Below are positions 1 to 4,815 of a DNA stretch of 8,314 bases, piece by piece. Source of the DNA: Actinomycetes bacterium (lineage in GTDB: Bacteria; Actinomycetota; Acidimicrobiia; Acidimicrobiales; Palsa-688); the NCBI GenBank assembly GCA_021816565.1, contig JAKAXN010000191.1:1-8314 (forward strand). The letters are read 5' to 3'. Below the pieces are notes generated by a model. It searched no databases. It worked only from the letters and a program-made list of their open reading frames with translations, and had not been told where the DNA came from. How positions within the stretch are numbered: position 1 is the stretch's first letter; every line of letters starts with the position of its first letter. A program made the translations under genes and the position numbers.

Positions 1-572
1 TGGAGCGCGACGAGCCCATCCCCGAGGACCTCGACGGCGAGTACACCTACCTGATGGCGGTCCGAAAGCCGGTGATCGCCGCCATCAACGGGGCCTGCGC
101 CGGGATGGCCGTGCCCATCGCCCTCAGCTGCGACCTGCGGTTCATGGCCGCCGACGCCCCGCTCCTCACGGCGTTCTCGCAGCGGGGCCTGATCGCCGAG
201 TGGGGCATCGCCTGGCTGCTGCCCCGCCTGGCCGGCACGGGGGCGGCGCTGGACCTGCTGTTCTCGTCGCGGCGGGTGACCGGCGAGGAGGCGGCCGCCA
301 TGGGGGTGGTCAACCGGGCCATGCCGGCCGGGGAGGTCCTCCCCCACGCCGTCCGCTACGTGCAGGACCTGGCCGAGAAGTGCTCGCCGGCGTCGCTGGC
401 GGTCATGAAGCGCCAGGTGTACGAGCAGCTGACCGCCCGGCTGGGCCCCTCGGAGAAGGAGGCCCGCCGGCTGATGGTGGAGAGCTTCGGGCGGCCGGAC
501 TTCAAGGAGGGCGTCGAGTCGTTCACCGAGAAGCGGGCGCCCAACTTCCGCCGCATCGGCCGCGAGGGCTAG
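1..572 (+). CDS. enoyl-CoA hydratase/isomerase family protein, 3' part
   Basis: C-terminal about 189 residues of a crotonase-fold protein; the reading frame is open from base 3 and the start lies before the window. Family members add water to, isomerise or otherwise remodel acyl-CoA thioesters in the cytoplasm. The oxyanion-hole segment NGACAGMAVPIALSCDLRF and the following RGLIAEWG...LLPRLAG block are typical, as is the C-terminal helical part that packs on the CoA site. By eye, the position of the first catalytic Glu of classical hydratases (PE...LG motif) is not Glu and the second is Asp (LDLLF). A Glu does sit in IAEWG, where dienoyl-CoA isomerases carry their catalytic Asp. Reaction type is therefore uncertain: hydratase, isomerase or another crotonase activity. 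The TAG stop at 570-572 shares CTAG with the stop of the convergent matB-like gene. Family call is sure, substrate unknown. Confidence 0.9.
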   Translation, partial: ERDEPIPEDLDGEYTYLMAVRKPVIAAINGACAGMAVPIALSCDLRFMAADAPLLTAFSQRGLIAEWGIAWLLPRLAGTGAALDLLFSSRRVTGEEAAAMGVVNRAMPAGEVLPHAVRYVQDLAEKCSPASLAVMKRQVYEQLTARLGPSEKEARRLMVESFGRPDFKEGVESFTEKRAPNFRRIGREG

Positions 573-1915
573 GAGCCCTCCAGGAGCTGCTTCTTCTGCA
601 CCTTGCCCATGGCGTTGCGGGGCAGGGAGCCGACCAGCTCCACCCGCCGGGGCCGCTTGTGGACCGACAGCGTCGATGCCACGAACTGGGATAGCTCGGT
701 CCCGGTCACGGCGTCGCGGGCCACCACGTAGGCCACGATCACCTGCCCGAGGTCGGCGTCGGGCTGGCCCACCACGGCGGCCTCGCTCACCGCCGGGTGG
801 GCCAGCAGGGCCGCCTCCACCTCGCCGGCCCCCACCCGGTAGCCGCCGGTCTTGATGAGATCCACCGACTCCCGGCCGACGATGCGGTGCCAGCCGTCGG
901 GGCCGATGGCCGCCACGTCCCCCGTGCGCATCCACCCGTCGGCGGTGGTGACCGAGGCCGTCTCGTCCGGCCGGTTGAGATACCCGGTCATCACCGTGGG
1001 GGTCAGCACCTCGAGGGACCCCACGCTGTCGCCGTCGGCGGGAACCGGGCCCCCGCGGTCGTCGACCAGCCGGGTGCGCACCCCGGGGAGGGGGTGGCCG
1101 ACCCAGCCCGGCCGGCGCTCCCCCGCCGGGGTGCCGCTCACGGTGATGAGGGTCTCGGTCATGCCGTAGCGCTCGATGGGACCCTGACCGGCCAGGCGGG
1201 CCAACCGCTCGAAGACCGGCACCGGCAGCCCGGCGCTGCCCGAGACCAGCAGCCGGGCCCGCCGCAGCGCCCCGGCGGCGGCCGGGTCCTCGGCGACACG
1301 CGACCACACCGTGGGCACCCCGAAATACAGCGTGGCCCCGGCCCCGGCGTAAGCGGCCGGGGTGGGCCGACCGGTGTGGACCAGCGGGCTGCCCACCCGG
1401 AGCGGGCCCAGGACCCCGAGGATCAGGCCGTGGACGTGGAAAAGGGGCAGCCCGTGCGCCAGCACGTCATCGGCGGTCCACTCCCAGGCGGCGGCCAGGA
1501 GGTCCAGGTCGGCGGCGATGGCCGCGGCGCTCAGCACGACCCCCTTCGGCAGTCCGGTGGTGCCGCTGGTGTAGAGGATCATGGCCGGTCGCCGGGGGTC
1601 CGGGGGCGGCTGACGGAACGATCCCCGCTCGTCGACGTCCACGGGGGGCCCGGGCGACGCCCCGCTGTCGGTGAGGATGTGCCGGCGCTCGAGCGGCCCG
1701 GCGTCGGGCGGCACCGGCACGACCGGGACCCCGGCCATCAGTCCCCCCACCACCGCCACCACCGTCTCAAGGGAGGCGTCGGCGGTGACGGCCAGGGCCG
1801 CCATGCCCTCCACCCGGCGGGCCACCGCCGAGGCCGCGCCGGCCAGGGCCTCACCGTCGAGGGTGCGACCGGCGACGGTGACGCGCGACTGCTCCAACCG
1901 GGGGACGAGATCCAC
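569..1915 (-). CDS. matB: malonyl-CoA synthetase (MatB-like acyl-CoA synthetase)
   Basis: 448-residue ANL-superfamily adenylating enzyme, predicted to activate malonate (or methylmalonate) with ATP and CoA in the cytoplasm, supplying malonyl-CoA for lipid or polyketide synthesis. Visible motifs: phosphate-binding loop YTSGTTGLPKG (115-125), PLFHVHGLILG (157-167), RYGMTET (249-255), RTGD (330-333), DLIKTGGYRVGAGEVE (352-367) and PRNAMGK with the catalytic Lys at 438. The Arg before YGMTET and the DLIK(T/S)GGY(R/K)(V/I)GAGE(V/I)E stretch are what I remember of Streptomyces MatB, where that Arg contacts the malonate carboxylate. It is somewhat shorter than the roughly 485-510 residues of known MatB, mainly in the linker before the A3 motif. 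The start is GTG; no Shine-Dalgarno is visible and a -10-like element sits just upstream, so a near-leaderless message is likely. No matA (decarboxylase) or matC (transporter) is adjacent. A related short dicarboxylate acyl-CoA synthetase is the main alternative. Confidence 0.82.
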   Translation of the reverse strand: MDLVPRLEQSRVTVAGRTLDGEALAGAASAVARRVEGMAALAVTADASLETVVAVVGGLMAGVPVVPVPPDAGPLERRHILTDSGASPGPPVDVDERGSFRQPPPDPRRPAMILYTSGTTGLPKGVVLSAAAIAADLDLLAAAWEWTADDVLAHGLPLFHVHGLILGVLGPLRVGSPLVHTGRPTPAAYAGAGATLYFGVPTVWSRVAEDPAAAGALRRARLLVSGSAGLPVPVFERLARLAGQGPIERYGMTETLITVSGTPAGERRPGWVGHPLPGVRTRLVDDRGGPVPADGDSVGSLEVLTPTVMTGYLNRPDETASVTTADGWMRTGDVAAIGPDGWHRIVGRESVDLIKTGGYRVGAGEVEAALLAHPAVSEAAVVGQPDADLGQVIVAYVVARDAVTGTELSQFVASTLSVHKRPRRVELVGSLPRNAMGKVQKKQLLEGS

Positions 1916-1923
1916 GAGGGGGG

Positions 1924-1929
1924 TAGCGT
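1924..1929 (+). promoter_or_regulatory. -10 element for leaderless yajQ transcript
   Basis: TAGCGT matches the TANNNT form of the actinobacterial -10 hexamer and is followed by exactly 6 nt before the yajQ ATG. That spacing puts transcription start at the A of the start codon, as in leaderless mRNAs. No convincing TTGACA-like -35 is seen 16-19 bp upstream. A G-run (GAGGGGGG, 1916-1923) could act as a poor Shine-Dalgarno if transcription began earlier. Inference from motif and spacing only. Confidence 0.45.
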
Positions 1930-1930
1930 A
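1925..1930 (-). promoter_or_regulatory. -10-like element for matB, overlapping the yajQ one
   Basis: Read on the minus strand, the same 7 bp (TAGCGTA) give TACGCT, also TANNNT. It lies 9 nt before the matB GTG, which would place transcription start only a few bases ahead of the start codon. The two -10 elements therefore occupy the same DNA on opposite strands. No good -35 is seen. Weak motif evidence on its own, supported by the absence of any other room between the two divergent genes. Confidence 0.35.
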
Positions 1931-1935
1931 ACGCC

Positions 1936-2424
1936 ATGCCCACGTTTGACATCGTGTCCGAGGTCGACATGCAGGAGGTCCGCAACGCGGTGGACCAGGC
2001 GGCCCGGGAGCTGTCCACCCGCTTCGACTTCAAGGGCACGGACTCGACGGTCGAGCTGTCGGGGATGGAGCTCAAGCTGCACTCGGCCACCGAGGACCGG
2101 CTGCGGGCGGTGGTCCAGGTGCTCGAGGAGAAGCTGGTCAAGCGCAAGGTCAGCCTGAAGTCCCTCGAGTACGGCAAGCCGGAGGAGGCCGCCAAGGGGG
2201 CGGTGCGCCAGACGGTCACGCTGAAAGCCGGCCTCAGCTCCGACAACGCCAAGGCCATCAACCGCTGGATCAAGGACAAGGGGCCCAAGGGGGTGTCCTC
2301 GTCCACCCAGGGCGAACAGGTGCGCGTCACCGCCAAGAAGCGCGACGACCTGCAGGCGGTGATCGCCGGGCTGCGCGAGGAGGACTTCGACATCCCCCTC
2401 CAGTTCGAGAACTTCAGAGACTGA
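1936..2424 (+). CDS. yajQ: YajQ family nucleotide / cyclic-di-GMP-binding protein
   Basis: 162 residues, the usual length of the YajQ (UPF0234) family, which has two ferredoxin/RNP-like domains. In Xanthomonas a member was shown to bind cyclic di-GMP and act with a transcription factor; elsewhere it is known as a nucleotide-binding protein, and the role here is not shown by sequence. The N-terminus PTFDIVSEVD, the FDFKGT motif (30-35) and the C-terminal DDLQAVIAGLREEDFDIPLQFENFRD block are family hallmarks and fix the ATG start. A strong AGGAGG at 1973-1978 lies inside the gene and would favour a later start, but that would remove the conserved first strand. The gene diverges from matB with 20 bp between starts and is followed 2 bp later by the thiamine-binding gene, so the two are probably co-transcribed. 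Confidence 0.95.
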   Translation: MPTFDIVSEVDMQEVRNAVDQAARELSTRFDFKGTDSTVELSGMELKLHSATEDRLRAVVQVLEEKLVKRKVSLKSLEYGKPEEAAKGAVRQTVTLKAGLSSDNAKAINRWIKDKGPKGVSSSTQGEQVRVTAKKRDDLQAVIAGLREEDFDIPLQFENFRD

Positions 2425-2426
2425 TT

Positions 2427-2723
2427 GTGATAGCGGCTTTTTCCATCTCGCCGCTGGGGGCCGGGGAGTCGGTGGGTTCGGTGGTGGCCGACTGCGTGCG
2501 CATAGTGCGCGACAGCGGGCTGCCCAACGAGACCAACGCCATGTTCACCAACATCGAGGGCGGGTGGGACGAGGTCATGGCCGTGATCAGGGCCTGCATG
2601 GACCACGTCACGGCGGTGGCCCCCCGGGCGTCCCTCGTGGTCAAGATCGACGCCCTGGCCGACGACCCGGGCGGCCGGATGCGCTCCAAGGTGGATTCGG
2701 TGGAGCGCCACCTCGGCGGCTAG
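2427..2723 (+). CDS. MTH1187-type thiamine-binding protein
   Basis: 98-residue protein of the MTH1187/YkoF-like thiamine-binding superfamily (formerly DUF77), small ferredoxin-like proteins that form oligomers and bind thiamine or its pyrimidine. Supporting features are the N-terminal AAFSISPLGAGES strand, the central ETNAMFTNIEGGWDEVM segment (family members usually carry a similar N-x-M-x-T-x-IEG-x-WDEVM stretch) and the terminal KVDSVERHLG. It starts at a GTG 2 nt after the yajQ TGA, with no clear Shine-Dalgarno, so translational coupling to yajQ is likely. Its TAG stop shares CTAG (2720-2723) with the stop of the convergent DinB-like gene. No thiamine biosynthesis gene is nearby, so it may buffer or sense thiamine; a ThDP enzyme is encoded about 2 kb away on the other strand, but a link is speculative. 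Confidence 0.85.
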   Translation: MIAAFSISPLGAGESVGSVVADCVRIVRDSGLPNETNAMFTNIEGGWDEVMAVIRACMDHVTAVAPRASLVVKIDALADDPGGRMRSKVDSVERHLGG

Positions 2724-3304
2724 GCCCGGCGGTCCTCCATCTCCCAGGCGTGGTCGAGGACGTGCCAGGCGATGCGCCGAAGCGAGTAACGGACCGGCCA
2801 GCGGGCGTCGGGACCGCCGGGGCCGAGCACCCCGACCAGCATCTCCCGCTGCTCGGGCCACGGGGTGCGCGGCGCCACCCGGACGCCGGCCTTGGAGGCG
2901 TAGCTGCGCTCGGCCTCCCGGACGTGGTCGACCATGGCGTCGCGGTCACGCCCGCCGCCGCGGGGCCCCTTGCGCAGCTCGGGCGGGGAGGAGGCGACCA
3001 CCTGGTCGAAGTAGTCCCAGCAGGCCCGCAGCAACCCCAGCGCGGCCGGGCCGGCCGGGCCGCGGTCCCATTCCTGGGGCGGTCCGGGGGCGCCGAAGTC
3101 GATGGCCGAGCCGCCGTCGGCCCGGCCCACCACCTGCACCGGCCCGGGCCGGAAGCCGTCGCCGGCCACCAGCCGGTAGCGGTCGGCGTAGCCGAGCAGG
3201 GCCTGCACCGCGGCGTCATCGCCCCTCCCCCGCCGGCACCACCCGGGCCAGTCGAGGGCCGAGGCGAAGGTCCACTTCTCCCCCGCCTCGAGGGCGACCT
3301 TCAC
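2720..3304 (-). CDS. DinB-like protein of unknown function
   Basis: 194 residues. No firm functional assignment. The C-terminus RYSLRRIAWHVLDHAWEMEDR and the helix MVDHVREAERSYA recall DinB/YfiT-type four-helix bundles, which usually hold a metal through three His residues. Here His127, His181 and His185 are candidate ligands, seen by position only. A basic, glycine-rich stretch RKGPRGGGRDRD (111-122) precedes the first His. The N-terminal third (WTFASALDWPGWCRRGRGDDAAVQALLGYADRY) looks like a separate small domain that I cannot place; it reads somewhat like HicB-type folds. DinB relatives include thiol-dependent (mycothiol, bacillithiol) transferases and isomerases, but no such activity can be claimed. 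It starts at GTG 7 nt after the DUF2993 stop with no Shine-Dalgarno, suggesting translation coupled to the upstream gene, and its stop overlaps the convergent thiamine-binding gene by CTAG. Confidence 0.7.
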   Translation of the reverse strand: MKVALEAGEKWTFASALDWPGWCRRGRGDDAAVQALLGYADRYRLVAGDGFRPGPVQVVGRADGGSAIDFGAPGPPQEWDRGPAGPAALGLLRACWDYFDQVVASSPPELRKGPRGGGRDRDAMVDHVREAERSYASKAGVRVAPRTPWPEQREMLVGVLGPGGPDARWPVRYSLRRIAWHVLDHAWEMEDRRA

Positions 3305-3311
3305 CGAAGCG

Positions 3312-3902
3312 TCACTGGTGGGACAGGGCCTGGAGGACCGGGGCGGGCACCGGCGAAACGGTACAGGACAGGCTGTAACCGCCGCCGATCTGCTGCAGCT
3401 GCAGCGGGCAGTCCGGGATCAGGGGGATGTTGCTCAGCTTGTAGCTGAACACGGTGTGGCCGGCGACCTGCACCACCAGCTCGTCGCCGGGCTGCACCGT
3501 CACGAAGGCGCCGATCAGCGACGCCACCGTCTGCTCCAGCCCGGTCAGGTGGGTGGTCACGGTCACCGTGGCGCTGGAGATGGAGGTCAGGTGCACCTTC
3601 TGGGCGTTGAAGAGCACGTTGCGGTCGAAGCGGATCTGGTGCGCCTCCACCTTCACCGAGTCGAGGGTCAGCGGGCCGGCCGGGACGCCCCGGTCGACGA
3701 CGGTCACGTCGCGCACCCGGCCCTCCACCGCGGCGTCCCAGAGGAACGGGAACGAGTTGACCGTGGCCGACGCGCTCCTGGCATGGGTGGCCGCCTTGAC
3801 GTGATCCGCGAGAGCCGTCTCGGTGACCGCCCGGGCCGCGTAGTTGAGCCCGACCAGGACCGCGGCCAGGACTACGGCTACGACGACCAGCCGCCGGACT
3901 AT
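3312..3902 (-). CDS. DUF2993 / LmeA-like membrane-anchored lipid-binding protein, ATA start
   Basis: 196 residues if translation begins at ATA (3902-3900). DUF2993 proteins include mycobacterial LmeA, a phospholipid-binding envelope protein needed for lipomannan elongation; this one is probably exported and anchored. In frame, residues 3-4 are Arg-Arg, followed by a hydrophobic stretch of about 15 residues (LVVVAVVLAAVLVGL), then an extracytoplasmic domain rich in beta strands (VEGRVRDVTV...LTLDSVKVEA) as in the family. Cys165 and Cys180 could form a disulfide. There is no ATG, GTG or TTG in frame until GTG at 3728-3726, which would give only 138 residues and no membrane segment. An in-frame TAA at 3905-3903 bars any upstream start. 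ATA overlaps the htpX TAG as ATAG, and GGGAG (3915-3911) lies 8 nt before it, so reinitiation after htpX fits. CTG at 3890 is a weaker alternative, as it loses the Arg-Arg. The family call is likely; the start is an inference. Confidence 0.78.
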   Translation of the reverse strand: MVRRLVVVAVVLAAVLVGLNYAARAVTETALADHVKAATHARSASATVNSFPFLWDAAVEGRVRDVTVVDRGVPAGPLTLDSVKVEAHQIRFDRNVLFNAQKVHLTSISSATVTVTTHLTGLEQTVASLIGAFVTVQPGDELVVQVAGHTVFSYKLSNIPLIPDCPLQLQQIGGGYSLSCTVSPVPAPVLQALSHQ

Positions 3903-4756
3903 TTAGCCCACTCCCGGGAGCGGAGGCGGGCGATGCGGTCCTCGGTGGGCGGGTGGTCGGAGAACAGCCCCTTCATCGAGACGTTCATCCCCGCCAGCGG
4001 GTTCATGATGTACATGGGGGCCATCTCCCGGCGGGCGTAGGGCATCGGGATCTGCTTCCCGGCGGCGTCGAGCTTGGCCAGGGCCCGGGCCAGGGGCTCC
4101 CCGTCGCCGATCAGCCGGGCACCGGAGCGGTCGGCCTCGTACTCCCGGCTGCGGGACAGGGCCAGCTGGAGCAGGGTCGCGGCGATGGGCGCCAGGATGA
4201 CCAGGGCCAGGATCTCGAAGAGGTTCTCCCCCTCGTTCTGGCGGTTGCCGCCGAAGAACAGCCCGCCCCACGCCGCCATGCGGGCCAGCATGGTGATGGC
4301 CATGGCGATGGTGGCGGCCACCGAGGCGATCAGGATGTCCCGGTTGCCGACGTGGGAGATCTCGTGGGCCAGCACGCCGCGCAGTTCGTCCCAGGTGCAG
4401 ATCTGCAGGATGCCCTCGGTCACCGCGACCGCGGCGTGGTCCGGGTTGCGCCCGGTGGCGAAGGCGTTCGGCTGGGCGTCGGGGGTGACGTAGAGGCGGG
4501 GCATCGGCAGCCCGGCCCGGGTGGTCAGGTCCCGCACCACCGCGTAGTAGTCGGGCATCTGCGCCTCCGACACCGGTACGGCCCGGGCCGCCTTGATGGC
4601 GATGGAGTCGGAGAACCAGTAGGAGCCGCCGGTGAAGAGCAGCCCGATGACCAGACCGATGACGATCCCGGTGCTGCCCCAGATCGAGCCGACCCCGACG
4701 CACAGCGCACCGAGCAGCGTCAGGATGAAGGTGGTCTTTATGGTGTTGCGGTCCAT
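3899..4756 (-). CDS. htpX: membrane zinc metalloprotease HtpX
   Basis: 285 residues, the usual HtpX length (M48 family). HtpX is an integral membrane protease that degrades damaged or misassembled membrane proteins together with FtsH. Two hydrophobic segments lie near the N-terminus (about 8-26 and 29-48), followed by a cytosolic catalytic domain with zinc motif HEISH (131-135), further hydrophobic segments around 142-168 and 180-200, and the third-ligand motif SREYEAD (203-209). LYVTPDAQPNAFATGRNPDHAAVAVTEGIL and the C-terminal FSDHPPTEDRIARLR are family signatures. The chosen ATG gives MDRNTIKT, matching typical HtpX starts; an ATG seven codons upstream (MGHHDGR-) is possible. The reading frame stays open far upstream by chance but overlaps the ThDP gene and is not coding. 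The 59 bp before the start contain a T-rich patch but no promoter I can defend. The stop overlaps the proposed start of the DUF2993 gene. Confidence 0.95.
   Translation of the reverse strand: MDRNTIKTTFILTLLGALCVGVGSIWGSTGIVIGLVIGLLFTGGSYWFSDSIAIKAARAVPVSEAQMPDYYAVVRDLTTRAGLPMPRLYVTPDAQPNAFATGRNPDHAAVAVTEGILQICTWDELRGVLAHEISHVGNRDILIASVAATIAMAITMLARMAAWGGLFFGGNRQNEGENLFEILALVILAPIAATLLQLALSRSREYEADRSGARLIGDGEPLARALAKLDAAGKQIPMPYARREMAPMYIMNPLAGMNVSMKGLFSDHPPTEDRIARLRSREWAK
3911..3915 (-). promoter_or_regulatory. Shine-Dalgarno supporting the ATA start of the DUF2993 gene
   Basis: GGGAG on the minus strand, inside the last codons of htpX, is followed by 8 nt (TGGGCTAA) and then the ATA at 3902. 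This spacing is optimal for initiation. Neither the CTG at 3890 nor the GTG at 3728 has a comparable site. It decides the start proposed for the DUF2993 gene. Confidence 0.5.
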
Positions 4757-4815
4757 ACGCCCATCATGGTGCCCCATCCAGCTGAGAAAAGGGGAAGAAG
4801 TCGCCCGGTCCCCGC
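4757..4815 (-). other. 59-bp spacer between ThDP enzyme gene and htpX
   Basis: On the minus strand it reads as a GC-rich start, then CTTCTTCCCCTTTTCTC, then ATG-containing sequence leading into htpX. I find no hairpin followed by a T-run and no TANNNT hexamer with a matching -35. CATGAT just upstream of htpX is a poor -10. It may hold an htpX promoter, since it is one of only two sizeable gaps in the six-gene run, but nothing in it proves this. Confidence 0.3.

Noticed and set aside
1946..1951. TTGACA as a -35 promoter element
   Set aside because: It lies within yajQ codons (FDI) and has no -10-like hexamer at the right distance downstream.
1973..1978. AGGAGG as the ribosome site for a later yajQ start
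   Set aside because: The next in-frame starts either overlap it or sit 11 nt away at GTG 1990, and using them would delete the conserved PTFDIVSEVD N-terminus.
797..2158. Long plus-strand open frame (453 codons) opposite matB
   Set aside because: Its translation is low-complexity Gly/Arg/His/Pro typical of antisense frames in GC-rich DNA, it runs into yajQ in another frame, and the minus strand encodes a complete MatB with all motifs.
3312..3728. GTG at 3728 as the true start of the DUF2993 protein
   Set aside because: It would discard an in-frame charged and hydrophobic N-terminus expected for an exported lipid-binding protein and has no good ribosome site; the coding frame clearly continues upstream to 3902.
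3897..3908. Programmed frameshift joining htpX to the DUF2993 frame
   Set aside because: No slippery heptamer is present at GCTAAATAG, and the shifted frame meets TAA at 3905-3903; termination and reinitiation fits better.
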